Assembly: GCA_016872195.1 (NCBI GenBank)
Contig: VHAT01000021.1
Location: 1-34,962 of the forward strand
Reading direction: 5' to 3'
Origin: Sphingomonadales bacterium
GTDB taxonomy: Bacteria > Bacteroidota > Bacteroidia > Chitinophagales > Chitinophagaceae
DNA: 34,962 nucleotides
The notes beneath the pieces were generated by a model that worked only from the letters and a program-made list of their open reading frames with translations, made no database searches and was not told the origin of the DNA. The number at the start of each line of letters is the position of its first letter. Positions within the stretch are counted from its first letter, which is position 1. Shown here one piece after another: positions 9,156 to 16,667 of this stretch. A program made the position numbers and the translations under genes.

Positions 9156-10014
9156 ATCGCTTGGTAATAGGCTGGTAAGAATCGATACGCCTGTCACGTA
9201 AAAAGGGCCAATGCGTTCGATAATGATCAGTCTTGGAGAGATCTACATTCACTACCACTGTCTCCTCTTTATCATGCGATCCCTGCCATACTAGGGTCCC
9301 AAAAGGATTGGATACAAATGAACCACCCCAGAACTGCATGGCACCATTTTGCTCCAACCCCACCCGATTAACACTTACCACATGCACTCCATTGGCCACA
9401 GCATGGCTGCGCTGCATGGTTTGCCAAGCCCCATACTGTTCGGTATTGGTAGCAGGGTCTTGACTGGTTGCCCATCCTATGGCCGTTGGGTAAAATAAGA
9501 TCTCAGCTCCCATTAGGGCGGTAATTCGAGCCGCCTCGGGATACCACTGATCCCAACAGATCAGCACCCCAATGGTGGCAAATTTTGTCTTGAATACTTT
9601 ATAGCCCAGATCGCCAGGCGTAAAATAGAATTTTTCGTAGTAGGCCGGATCGTCCGGGATATGCATTTTTCGATACTTGCCCAGATACGTTCCATCGGCA
9701 TCGATAACCGCAGTAGTGTTATGGTAAAGCCCCTCTGCCCTTTTTTCGAATAACGAGGCAATGATCACAACGCCCAGTCGGCTGGCAACTTGTTGCAAGG
9801 CCTCGGTGGAGGGGCCTGGGATCGGCTCGGCCAATTGAAAATTTTCATAGGCCTCTACATCACAAAAATAAAGGGAGGTAAAAAGCTCCTGGAGACAGAC
9901 TAGTTGCGCTCCTTTGGCGGCCGCCTTTTCGATTTCCTGAATGGCCTTGCTCAGATTGGCGGCCTTGTCTGCCGTGCAACTCATCTGGACCAATCCTACG
10001 GATACAGATCTCAT
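9139..10014 (-). CDS. aguB: N-carbamoylputrescine amidase (nitrilase superfamily)
   Basis: Starting at the ATG at 10012-10014, the protein is 291 residues, close to the 290-300 of AguB. The Glu-Lys-Cys triad of the carbon-nitrogen hydrolase family is present: Glu43 in CLQELF, Lys in GKYRKMHIPDD, and Cys in GVLICWDQWYPEAAR. WDQWYPEAAR and the following IGWATSQDPATNTEQ stretch are characteristic of the carbamoylputrescine branch. The enzyme releases ammonia and CO2 from N-carbamoylputrescine to give putrescine. aguA overlaps its 3' end. A TATTTTTG element lies just upstream at 10032-10039. Confidence 0.92.
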   Translation of the reverse strand: MRSVSVGLVQMSCTADKAANLSKAIQEIEKAAAKGAQLVCLQELFTSLYFCDVEAYENFQLAEPIPGPSTEALQQVASRLGVVIIASLFEKRAEGLYHNTTAVIDADGTYLGKYRKMHIPDDPAYYEKFYFTPGDLGYKVFKTKFATIGVLICWDQWYPEAARITALMGAEILFYPTAIGWATSQDPATNTEQYGAWQTMQRSHAVANGVHVVSVNRVGLEQNGAMQFWGGSFVSNPFGTLVWQGSHDKEETVVVNVDLSKTDHYRTHWPFLRDRRIDSYQPITKRYVDEN

Positions 10015-10031
10015 AGCCAATGTTTGTGCGA

Positions 10032-10039
10032 CAAAAATA
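10032..10039 (-). promoter_or_regulatory. Putative -7 element upstream of aguB
   Basis: TATTTTTG on the minus strand fits TAnnTTTG and would place the transcription start about 12-15 bases before the aguB ATG. No TTG is seen at 17-23 bp upstream, only an A/T-rich TTTTA. The call therefore rests on the -7 element alone. Confidence 0.35.
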
Positions 10040-10088
10040 ACTGATTGCTTTCACTGGTCATCTAAAATATCGGCCGAACACTAGGGCC

Positions 10089-10119
10089 AAAAAAAATGCC
10101 CCTCAAGAAGAAGGGCATT
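10089..10119 (-). terminator. Intrinsic terminator of the rplQ (alpha) operon
   Basis: Read on the minus strand, a 7-bp GC-containing stem (AATGCCC / GGGCATT, arms 10113-10119 and 10095-10101) with an 11-base loop is followed directly by a run of eight Ts (10089-10096). It begins 22 bp past the rplQ stop. This is a textbook rho-independent terminator and separates the ribosomal operon from aguB. Confidence 0.85.
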
Positions 10120-10140
10120 ATAATACAATTTGCTAAAGGA

Positions 10141-10641
10141 TTATTCGGCAGCAGGCGTAGACGCAGCACTGGCTTCAGCGACAGCAGGTGTCTCGGCAGG
10201 AGCCGTAGCCTTTTTACGGGCACCGGAGCGACGGGTCTTTTTGGCCGTTGCTTTTTCTTCTCCTTTTCCTTTGCCGTAGATCTCGTTGAAATCGACCAGT
10301 TCGATCATCGCCGTATCGGCGTTATCACCGACACGAAAACGCAATTTAATAATACGCGTATAGCCACCGGGGCGACCAGCCACTTTCTCGGCCACCGCGC
10401 CAAAGAGTTCCTTAACGGCCTCTTTGTCTTGCAGGTAGCTGAAAACCACGCGGCGCTGATTGGTGGTGTTTTCCTTTGCTTTAGTGATGATGGGTTCTAC
10501 ATACACACGCAGGGCCTTGGCCTTGGCGGTAGTGGTTACAATTCGCTTGTGGGCAATAAGCTGACAAGCCAGATTGCTCAGCAGGGCATCGCGATGGGCT
10601 TTCTTTCTGCCGAGGTTGTTTACTTTGTCTCCGTGACGCAT
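10141..10641 (-). CDS. rplQ: 50S ribosomal protein L17
   Basis: The N-terminal [20 protein letters not shown] and the following [22 protein letters not shown] identify L17, an assembly protein near the peptide exit tunnel. At 166 residues it is longer than the roughly 120-residue proteobacterial form. The extra part is an Ala/Lys/Glu-rich low-complexity tail from about residue 128 ([20 protein letters not shown]). Tails of this kind are common in Bacteroidota L17. It is the last gene of the operon: rpoA lies 82 bp upstream and a strong terminator follows. Confidence 0.97.
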   Translation of the reverse strand: MRHGDKVNNLGRKKAHRDALLSNLACQLIAHKRIVTTTAKAKALRVYVEPIITKAKENTTNQRRVVFSYLQDKEAVKELFGAVAEKVAGRPGGYTRIIKLRFRVGDNADTAMIELVDFNEIYGKGKGEEKATAKKTRRSGARKKATAPAETPAVAEASAASTPAAE

Positions 10642-10723
10642 GACGTTTTGTTTTTATGAACACTGCACCGTGTCAGGAATTGCAGTGGTTGCTTTTCGTT
10701 AAGAAAAGCGTTAATGAATATGA

Positions 10724-11725
10724 TTAAAATTCACTCAGGTCGATACCCAGTTTTACCAAGTCCATACCAAAGTGCAACCCTCTTTCAGAGAGAACCTGCT
10801 CGATCTCGGAGAGAGACTTCTGTCCGAAGTTGCGGAACTTCATCAGGTCTTCTTGCTCGTATTGAACCAATTCACTCAAGGAATTGATCTTGGCGGCTTT
10901 TAGACAGTTAAAGGCGCGAACAGAAAGATCGAGATCTTCGAGCGGGGTCTTCAGCACTTTGCGCAACTGAAGGGTTTGCTCATCGACCAGGTCTTCTTTC
11001 TTCTCTTCTTTATTATCGAAGGTGATGTTCTCGTCAGTAATGATCATCAGGTGCTGAATGAGAATACGGGAAGCTTGTTTAACAGCTTCTTCGGGATGAA
11101 TGGTTCCGTCGGTCGCCACCTCCATGATCAACTTTTCAAAGTCAGTACGCTGCTCTACACGGGTATTCTCGATGCTGTATTTTACATTCTTGATGGGCGT
11201 GTAGATCGCGTCGACAGGAATATAACCCAGAGGAGCTTCTTTGGGCTTATTATCTTCTGCAGACACATACCCACGTCCTTTTCCAATGGTCAATTCCATC
11301 TCAAGACGGGCCGTACTATCGAGCGTACAGATCAACAGATCGGGATTCATGATCTGGAAAGATTGCGTATTCTCTCCGATCAGAGCGGCCGTGAATTCAG
11401 TTTTATTCTTAATGGAAAGATTGATCTTTTCGGAGCTAAGGTCTTGGTCTCCTATCTTCTTGAAACGAACCTGCTTTAAATTGAGCAGCAGCTCTACCAC
11501 GTCTTCGCTGATCCCTTTAAGGGTGGCGAACTCATGATCGACCCCTTCGATCTTAACGCCAACGATGGCGTATCCTTCGAGCGAGTTGAGCAATACACGA
11601 CGCAGTGCGTTTCCAATGGTAACACCATAACCGGGTTCCAATGGGCGAAACTCGAACAGCGCGTTAAAGTCAGACGCTTTTTGAAGAATGATCTTATCGG
11701 GTTTTTGAAAATTCAGGATGGCCAT
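10724..11725 (-). CDS. rpoA: DNA-directed RNA polymerase alpha subunit
   Basis: The 333-residue protein has the N-terminal dimerisation and assembly domain (FRPLEPGYGVTIGNALRRVL, the classic alpha motif) and the C-terminal DNA- and activator-binding domain (LRKVLKTPLEDLDLSVRAFN... RNFGQKSLSEIEQVL). The acidic, Lys-rich linker lies around residues 235-250. It sits between rpsD and rplQ as in most bacteria. Confidence 0.98.
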   Translation of the reverse strand: MAILNFQKPDKIILQKASDFNALFEFRPLEPGYGVTIGNALRRVLLNSLEGYAIVGVKIEGVDHEFATLKGISEDVVELLLNLKQVRFKKIGDQDLSSEKINLSIKNKTEFTAALIGENTQSFQIMNPDLLICTLDSTARLEMELTIGKGRGYVSAEDNKPKEAPLGYIPVDAIYTPIKNVKYSIENTRVEQRTDFEKLIMEVATDGTIHPEEAVKQASRILIQHLMIITDENITFDNKEEKKEDLVDEQTLQLRKVLKTPLEDLDLSVRAFNCLKAAKINSLSELVQYEQEDLMKFRNFGQKSLSEIEQVLSERGLHFGMDLVKLGIDLSEF

Positions 11726-11765
11726 ATTGATTGCTTTAAATGTTAAAGAATGAACTCCTCAGCTA

Positions 11766-12371
11766 TTACTTGGAGTACAATTCGACAATAAGTTGTTCCT
11801 TGATATTCTCGGGCACGTTCTCTCTTTCTGGATAAGCGATAAAAGTTCCCTTGCACTCGGTCTCATTAAAATCGAGCCAATTGTACTTGGGATTCTTTCC
11901 CCGCACGGCACCCGAAATAGAGGCACGCTCCTTGCTACTGATCTTGACGGTGATCATGTCTCCTGGCTTCAATTGAAAAGAAGGCACGTTCACCACCTTT
12001 CCATTGACCTCGACATGCTTGTGGCTAACCAGCTGACGAGCAGCGGGACGAGAGGGAGCGATTCCCATACGGAAAACCGTATTATCCAAACGAGCTTCGA
12101 GCAATTGGATCAGGTTTTCACCGGTAACCCCTTTGCGACGAGCCGCTTCTTCGAAGGTTTTGCGGAATTGTTTCTCTAACACCCCATAGGTGTATTTGGC
12201 CTTTTGCTTCTCGCGCAATTGCAAGGCATATTCGCCAAGCGATTTACGTTTACGCTTTTCGCCGTGTTGACCGGGAGGATTACTGTTCTTTCCCAGCCAT
12301 TTTCCATTACCCAGGATGGGCTCCCCAAAAATGCGGGAGATCTTGGTCTTAGGACCATTGTACCTTGCCAT
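11766..12371 (-). CDS. rpsD: 30S ribosomal protein S4
   Basis: This 201-residue protein starts MARYNGPKTKISRIFGEPIL. The S4 RNA-binding domain follows at about residues 90-155 (LLEARLDNTVFRMGIAPSRP, ARQLVSHKHVEVNGKVV). S4 is a primary 16S rRNA binder and in several bacteria represses its own operon. No zinc-type Cys cluster is present at the N-terminus, so this is the C- form. The 112-bp leader before it, unusually long for this operon, contains a long inverted repeat (12387-12427). Confidence 0.97.
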   Translation of the reverse strand: MARYNGPKTKISRIFGEPILGNGKWLGKNSNPPGQHGEKRKRKSLGEYALQLREKQKAKYTYGVLEKQFRKTFEEAARRKGVTGENLIQLLEARLDNTVFRMGIAPSRPAARQLVSHKHVEVNGKVVNVPSFQLKPGDMITVKISSKERASISGAVRGKNPKYNWLDFNETECKGTFIAYPERENVPENIKEQLIVELYSK

Positions 12372-12386
12372 AGTGATTGTTCATTT

Positions 12387-12427
12387 AAGCTTTTTTAGAA
12401 ACCGGTGTCGCGATCGGTAAAAAGCTT
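12387..12427. repeat. Inverted repeat (stem-loop) in the rpsK-rpsD gap
   Basis: AAGCTTTTTTA at 12387-12397 faces CGGTAAAAAGCTT at 12415-12427, with an ACCG/CGGT extension and a small internal bulge, closing a loop of about 10 bases. It sits 16 bp before the rpsD start in the rpsD leader. It could be an S4-type autoregulatory structure, an mRNA-processing site or a weak attenuator. No clean T run follows on the minus strand. Confidence 0.55.
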
Positions 12428-12483
12428 TGAAAAAATTAATCGCGCACCCTTTGATAAAATGAAACGCTGATGGCGTATGTCTA

Positions 12484-12894
12484 TTATACTCTTCTCTTTT
12501 TGGGCGGACGGCAACCATTATGAGGTAGCGGTGTTACATCCTTGATCATCACCACTTCGATTCCGCTTTGAGACAAAGAACGGATGGCACCCTCACGACC
12601 GGAACCGGGTCCTTTTACATATACATCTACCCGCTTAAGACCGGCATCGAAAGCAGCACGAGCAGCATCGGCAGCAGCCATTTGAGCGGCATACGGTGTG
12701 TTTTTCTTAGATCCGCGGAATCCCATCTTCCCGGCACTACTCCAAGAGATCACCTGACCAGTCTTATTGGTAAGACTGATGATGATGTTATTGAAGGTGG
12801 CAGAGATATGAGCGTCGCCATAGGAGTCAACTTTAACGACTCTTTTCTTTGCGGCGACCTTAGCGCTGGGTTGCTGTTGTTGTGCTTTTGCCAT
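12484..12894 (-). CDS. rpsK: 30S ribosomal protein S11
   Basis: The 136-residue protein carries the S11 signature ([50 protein letters not shown]) and the conserved end CRPPKKRRV. The first 18 residues ([13 protein letters not shown]) are a Gln/Ala/Lys extension compared with shorter S11 proteins. S11 lies in the 30S platform near the Shine-Dalgarno helix. It is 22 bp downstream of rpsM. Confidence 0.98.
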   Translation of the reverse strand: MAKAQQQQPSAKVAAKKRVVKVDSYGDAHISATFNNIIISLTNKTGQVISWSSAGKMGFRGSKKNTPYAAQMAAADAARAAFDAGLKRVDVYVKGPGSGREGAIRSLSQSGIEVVMIKDVTPLPHNGCRPPKKRRV

Positions 12895-12916
12895 GATGAT
12901 TAAACTCTTCGGTTAA

Positions 12917-13297
12917 TTATTTTTTAGCGGCCTTCTTCTTACCGGCCACGGTTTTACGTTTTCCTTTTCTGGTACGGCTGTTGGTCTTGGTACGCTGACC
13001 ACGAACCGGCAATCCCTTACGATGGCGCAGGCCACGGTAGCAGGCAATATCAAGCAAACGCTTGATACTCATTTGTACTTCGGAGCGAAGCTGTCCTTCT
13101 ACTTTCAGCTCTTCGGTGATCACAGAACGAATGGCATTAAGCTCATCGTCATTCCATTCATTCACCTTCTTGCTGCGATCAATGTTATGCTTGTCTAAAA
13201 TATAACGGGCAGTGGCAGGACCAATTCCGTAGATATAGGTGAGACCGATCTCTCCTCTTTTGTTTTTTGGTAAATCAACACCGGCAATACGAGCCAT
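12917..13297 (-). CDS. rpsM: 30S ribosomal protein S13
   Basis: The 126-residue product starts [26 protein letters not shown] and contains the S13 core [22 protein letters not shown]. It ends in a Lys-rich tail that reaches the tRNA sites of the small subunit. Length and order (after rpmJ, before rpsK) are normal. Confidence 0.98.
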   Translation of the reverse strand: MARIAGVDLPKNKRGEIGLTYIYGIGPATARYILDKHNIDRSKKVNEWNDDELNAIRSVITEELKVEGQLRSEVQMSIKRLLDIACYRGLRHRKGLPVRGQRTKTNSRTRKGKRKTVAGKKKAAKK

Positions 13298-13334
13298 AAT
13301 TGTTTGTTATTGTTGAGTAGGTTATAAACGTAGA

Positions 13335-13451
13335 TTAGCCCTGGCGTTGCTTAAAGCGAGGGTTCTTTTTGTTAATGATGTACAGCTTGCCTTTGCGACG
13401 AACGATCTTACAGTCGACGCTGCGTTTTTTAATGGAGGCTCTTACTTTCAT
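13335..13451 (-). CDS. rpmJ: 50S ribosomal protein L36
   Basis: A 38-codon gene between infA and rpsM reads [20 protein letters not shown] and continues through [18 protein letters not shown] to a TAA stop. Length, the KVR.S start and the RFKQRQG end identify L36. Only one Cys (Cys14) of the zinc-ribbon set remains, and HHK-type ligands are absent, so this is the zinc-free (C-) type. Start codon at 13449-13451; infA ends 19 bp upstream. Confidence 0.95.
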   Translation of the reverse strand: MKVRASIKKRSVDCKIVRRKGKLYIINKKNPRFKQRQG

Positions 13452-13470
13452 CTTGTTTTATTTTTCGGTC

Positions 13471-13689
13471 TTATTTATATCGAAAATTGATCCGTCCCCT
13501 AGTCAGATCGTATGGAGAAAGCTCTACACCCACTTTATCTCCGGGAAGAATACGGATGTAGTGCATCCTCATTTTTCCAGAGATGGTTGCCAAGATTTCG
13601 TGACCGTTTTCGAGCTTTACACGGAACATAGCATTTGACAATGCCTCCAAAATAATTCCGTCTTGCTTGATCAGCGGTTGTTTCGACAT
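13471..13689 (-). CDS. infA: Translation initiation factor IF-1
   Basis: The 72-residue single OB-fold protein has the usual IF-1 landmarks: [40 protein letters not shown] and [19 protein letters not shown]-1 binds the 30S A site during initiation. It is the first gene of this transcription unit. In many Bacteroidota secY and map directly precede it, but here the upstream gene is hmgA. Confidence 0.97.
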   Translation of the reverse strand: MSKQPLIKQDGIILEALSNAMFRVKLENGHEILATISGKMRMHYIRILPGDKVGVELSPYDLTRGRINFRYK

Positions 13690-13705
13690 ACGATTTTAGG
13701 GGGTG

Positions 13706-13736
13706 CAAAGATAGGTCGTTATCAGGGAATAACGAA
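13706..13736 (-). promoter_or_regulatory. Promoter of the infA-rplQ operon
   Basis: On the minus strand TATCTTTG (13706-13713) is a perfect TAnnTTTG -7 element. Exactly 19 bp upstream lies TTCG (13733-13736), one change from the TTTG -33 element. Transcription would start near 13700, about a dozen bases before the infA ATG. No other promoter is seen within the ribosomal block. Confidence 0.65.
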
Positions 13737-13753
13737 GAAAATCGCCGAATTTT

Positions 13754-13785
13754 TCCCCGCTGGTGGAAAACCTGTGACGCGGGGA
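13754..13785. repeat. 7-bp inverted repeat upstream of the infA promoter
   Basis: TCCCCGC (13754-13760) and GCGGGGA (13779-13785) are separated by 18 bases and lie just upstream of the infA -33 element. It may be a regulator site or the remains of a transcription barrier between hmgA and infA. No T run follows on either strand. Confidence 0.4.
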
Positions 13786-13832
13786 GGAGAAAATACTATA
13801 ATAAAATGATAATCAATTTTTTAAGAGGGTGT

Positions 13833-13847
13833 CGTCATTTTATGACG
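13833..13847. repeat. Short hairpin downstream of hmgA
   Basis: CGTCAT-ttt-ATGACG is a perfect 6-bp stem with a three-base loop, 10 bp past the hmgA stop codon. On the minus strand it is followed by ACACCCTCTTAAAAAA rather than Ts, so it is at best a weak terminator or a 3'-end stabilising hairpin. Confidence 0.4.
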
Positions 13848-13856
13848 CGCTAACCC

Positions 13857-15014
13857 CTACTCGGCCCAGCTCATTACATAATTTCCGTTTTCGATCTCTA
13901 AAGCCTGGCGGGTGAGCATGAGTGGGCGGAAGGTATCGACCATTACGGCCAGCTCCTTGGTCTCTTTGGCGCCGATACTTTTTTCTACTGCCCCAGGATG
14001 TGGCCCATGGGGAATACCCGCGGGGTGCAGGGTGATCATACCCCTGGTTACTGACTTGCGGCTCATAAAATCGCCATCCACGTAATAGATCACCTCATCG
14101 CTATCGATATTAGAGTGATTATAAGGAGCCGGAATGGCTTGCGGATGATAATCGAATAAACGGGGCACAAAGGAGCAAACCACGAACGCGTCGGTCTCAA
14201 AGGTCTGGTGAATAGGAGGCGGCATATGCACCCGCCCGGTAATGGGCTCAAAATCGTGTATGGAGAAAATAAAGGGATAACAACATCCATCCCAACCCAC
14301 CACGTCAAAAGGATGAGTACCATAATGCAACCCGTAGAGAATTCCTTTTTTCTTGGCCTTGATCAAGAAATCTCCTTTTTGATCGATGGTCAACAGGTCT
14401 TGCGGCGGCCGAATATCTCTTTCGCAATAGGGTGAGTGCTCCATTAGTTGACCGCGACGGCTGGTATAGCGCTTAGGATACCGTAATGGGGTAAAGGACT
14501 CCACAATAAAGAGTCGATTCTCTGGCGTATCAAAGTGAATCTGATAGATGGTGCCCCGCGGTAGAACAATGTAATCTCCATAGCTAAAAGGGAGCTGACC
14601 ATATTGGGTCAATACTTTTCCGCTGCCCTCGTGTACAAAGATCATCTCGTCTCCGTCGGTATTCTTATAAAAATAATCGGTGGTGCTTTTGCGCGGGGCG
14701 GCCAACACAATATGACAATCGCTATTGACCAGCACCGGAATGCGACTTTGCAAATAATCGTCGATGCGAGGCACATTAAAACCCTCGAAGCTGCGGTGCT
14801 GCAACATCTTTTCTTCGGCGATCTGTGGCGATACATCCTGCTGCGGCTCGGTGCGGATGATCTGGGTAGGAGGATGACAGTGATAGAGTAAGGCATAATC
14901 ATCACTGAATCCTTCCGTAGAAAAAAGCTGCTCGCTGTAGAGCGTGCCATCCGGTTTTCTGAATTGAGTATGTCGTTTGTGGGGGATGGAACCCAATCGA
15001 TAATAATGAGGCAT
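13857..15014 (-). CDS. hmgA: Homogentisate 1,2-dioxygenase
   Basis: The 385-residue enzyme opens the ring of homogentisate to maleylacetoacetate in tyrosine/phenylalanine breakdown. Family landmarks are HTQFRKPDGTLY near the N-terminus, DGCCYPFIFSIHDFEP, the iron-ligand region MPPPIHQTFETDAFVVCSF (His and Glu), and HPAGIPHGPHPGAVE with the third iron-binding His. It is somewhat shorter than the animal and Pseudomonas enzymes (about 430-445), as usual for the Bacteroidota form. A four-helix membrane protein gene lies 21 bp upstream on the same strand. The other pathway genes (hppD, fahA) are not in the window. Confidence 0.92.
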   Translation of the reverse strand: MPHYYRLGSIPHKRHTQFRKPDGTLYSEQLFSTEGFSDDYALLYHCHPPTQIIRTEPQQDVSPQIAEEKMLQHRSFEGFNVPRIDDYLQSRIPVLVNSDCHIVLAAPRKSTTDYFYKNTDGDEMIFVHEGSGKVLTQYGQLPFSYGDYIVLPRGTIYQIHFDTPENRLFIVESFTPLRYPKRYTSRRGQLMEHSPYCERDIRPPQDLLTIDQKGDFLIKAKKKGILYGLHYGTHPFDVVGWDGCCYPFIFSIHDFEPITGRVHMPPPIHQTFETDAFVVCSFVPRLFDYHPQAIPAPYNHSNIDSDEVIYYVDGDFMSRKSVTRGMITLHPAGIPHGPHPGAVEKSIGAKETKELAVMVDTFRPLMLTRQALEIENGNYVMSWAE

Positions 15015-15035
15015 AGCGTTCGTTTAACGGATCAA

Positions 15036-15467
15036 TCACATACCGGGAAACCAGGCGGGATTACCGATCCCGGTTCGGAAGGGCCAGGGCATGGCGGCCA
15101 AGATCATCAACAGCGAGACCAGTAAAGCATAGGCGACCGGCTTGTAGGCCAGTGTCTTGGCTTTTGTGCGGGCCCAGGTGATCATCACAATGGCGCCGAT
15201 CATCAATGTAGGATGCTCGATCAGGTAAAACCGATAGAAGCCATCTTTCATAACGGAGATGCCCTCGGGAACATGGCTCCAGGCCCAGCGACCTCCTAAA
15301 ACCTGATATAACCCTATGAGCAACATGGTATGAGCCGCGATCATTAGAAAGAGGCTGGTCGATTTTACCGATTCTTTTTTTGAAAAGGCCTGAAACAGGC
15401 AGAGCAATAAGAGCAAGAGCATGACCCAGCGTAGTAAATTATGCAGATGTAAAAGTCCGGTTTCCAT
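15036..15467 (-). CDS. Four-helix membrane protein (Bacteroidota 'cytochrome B'-like)
   Basis: The 143-residue protein has four hydrophobic segments at about residues 12-28, 38-56, 83-100 and 110-127. Conserved-looking His residues lie in or near them (LLHLHNLLRW, IAAHTMLL, LIEHPTLM), and the end is PWPFRTGIGNPAWFPGM. It resembles small Bacteroidota membrane proteins annotated 'cytochrome B' or hypothetical. Heme binding by the His residues is possible but unproven. The gene lies 21 bp upstream of hmgA and probably shares its transcript; a TATATTTG element precedes it at 15488-15495. Confidence 0.65.
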   Translation of the reverse strand: METGLLHLHNLLRWVMLLLLLLCLFQAFSKKESVKSTSLFLMIAAHTMLLIGLYQVLGGRWAWSHVPEGISVMKDGFYRFYLIEHPTLMIGAIVMITWARTKAKTLAYKPVAYALLVSLLMILAAMPWPFRTGIGNPAWFPGM

Positions 15468-15487
15468 AAGGTTGATTTTGAATAAAC

Positions 15488-15495
15488 CAAATATA
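15488..15495 (-). promoter_or_regulatory. Putative -7 element of the membrane protein/hmgA unit
   Basis: TATATTTG on the minus strand fits TAnnTTTG, 20 bp before the ATG of the membrane protein gene. No TTG is seen at the usual distance upstream, so the call rests on the -7 element only. Confidence 0.35.
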
Positions 15496-15509
15496 GGAAA
15501 TCTATTAGC

Positions 15510-16610
15510 TTATTCTACCCAGTCTGCCACAAATACATTGGTATCACGCGTGCCACCATTGTTGCGATTACTGGCAAACACGATCTTCTTTCCATTGGGA
15601 GAGAACATCGGAAAGGCATCAAAACCCTTATCGCGGCTGATCTTTTGTAAGTTGGTTCCGTCCTCGTTTATAACATAGAGATTAAAAGGAAAGCCCCGCT
15701 TGTACTCGTGGTTCGAAGCAAAGATGATTCGCTTGCTATCAGGCATAAATACGGGCGCCCAATTCGCCTGGCCATATTGGGTTACTTGACGAGCATGGCT
15801 GCCATCGGCATTGGCCACCCACACTTCCATATTCGTAGGGGCTACCAGATCTTGGGCCAGCAATTCTTTATATTCCGCAACCTGCTCGGGAGTTTGCGGA
15901 CGGGAGGCGCGCCAGATAATTTTTTTTCCATCGGGACTAAACCAAGCACCGCCATCGTATCCCAATGTGGTTGTGATGCGTGTTTCTTTTCCGGTAGCCA
16001 GCTCCATGATGTATAACTCAATGTCTCCGTCTTTGGTGCTGGTATAGATCATTTTCTTTCCGTCTGGAGACAATGTAGCTTCCGCATCGTAGAAGGGGGA
16101 GTGCGTCAATTGCTTAATGATCTTTCCATTCAGATCGGACATAAAAATATCATAGCTTTTATACAAGGGCCAGATGTATTTGTTGCCATACTTGGCACGA
16201 TCAGGGACCGGCGGACAAGCCTCATTGGCCAAATGGGTAGAAGCATAAATGATATGCTTATTGTCGAAGGTAAAAAAAGCACAAGTGGTTCTTCCCTTAC
16301 CGGTGCTGACCATGGTATACGTAAAGGGCTCGCTTGGGCTTACAGGTACCGTTCCCACAAAGATCTGATCGCAGGGGATTCCGTCTTTTATGGAGGTGCG
16401 CTGAAAGACCAACTTCTTGCCATCGTAGCTCCAATACGCTTCGGCATTATCACCACCAAAAGTCAACTGGCGAATATTGCGCAGGTGGGTTTCGTCGGCG
16501 TAGCGAAGCGAATCATAGTCTGCGTTTTGAGCGTGCAGCGGAAGGAAACTGCAAAATCCAGCTACCAAAAAGAGCAAAAAAAGCAATGCGGGGCGCAAGA
16601 ATTGGATCAT
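15510..16610 (-). CDS. Exported TolB-like (PD40) beta-propeller protein
   Basis: The 366-residue protein starts with a signal peptide (MIQFLRPALLFLLFLVAGFC..., cleavage probably after LPLHAQ). It then carries repeated PD40 units: AYWSYDGKKLVFQR, ATLSPDGKKMIYTS, AWFSPDGKKIIWRA, VFMPDSKRIIFAS and MFSPNGKKIVFAS. Such blades form a periplasmic or surface propeller of the TolB type. No peptidase domain follows, so it is a propeller-only protein, likely binding proteins or glycans. A promoter with a good -7 element (16630-16637) drives it, back-to-back with that of the TPR lipoprotein. Confidence 0.82.
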   Translation of the reverse strand: MIQFLRPALLFLLFLVAGFCSFLPLHAQNADYDSLRYADETHLRNIRQLTFGGDNAEAYWSYDGKKLVFQRTSIKDGIPCDQIFVGTVPVSPSEPFTYTMVSTGKGRTTCAFFTFDNKHIIYASTHLANEACPPVPDRAKYGNKYIWPLYKSYDIFMSDLNGKIIKQLTHSPFYDAEATLSPDGKKMIYTSTKDGDIELYIMELATGKETRITTTLGYDGGAWFSPDGKKIIWRASRPQTPEQVAEYKELLAQDLVAPTNMEVWVANADGSHARQVTQYGQANWAPVFMPDSKRIIFASNHEYKRGFPFNLYVINEDGTNLQKISRDKGFDAFPMFSPNGKKIVFASNRNNGGTRDTNVFVADWVE

Positions 16611-16629
16611 ACGGAACGTTTGAGGAAGG

Positions 16630-16663
16630 CAAAGCTATCTTTGTGACGTCAAAAGACTGTCAA
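16630..16663 (-). promoter_or_regulatory. Promoter of the TolB-like gene
   Basis: On the minus strand TAGCTTTG (16630-16637) fits TAnnTTTG, with a TTG (part of TTGACA, 16658-16663) 23 bp upstream. The predicted start near 16624 lies about 14 bases before the ATG. The TA of this element is shared with the plus-strand element at 16636-16643. Confidence 0.5.
16636..16643 (+). promoter_or_regulatory. -7 element of the TPR lipoprotein gene
   Basis: TATCTTTG on the plus strand is a perfect TAnnTTTG, 24 bp before the ATG at 16668. No TTG lies 17-23 bp upstream; the nearest TTTG (16619-16622) is only 13 bp away. It overlaps the opposing element of the TolB-like gene. Confidence 0.45.
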
Positions 16664-16667
16664 TTAA

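Noticed and set aside
10096-10659. 187-codon plus-strand frame opposite rplQ
   Set aside because: It covers rplQ and its terminator in antisense, and the Ser/Arg/Gly-rich translation reflects the Ala/Lys tail of L17.
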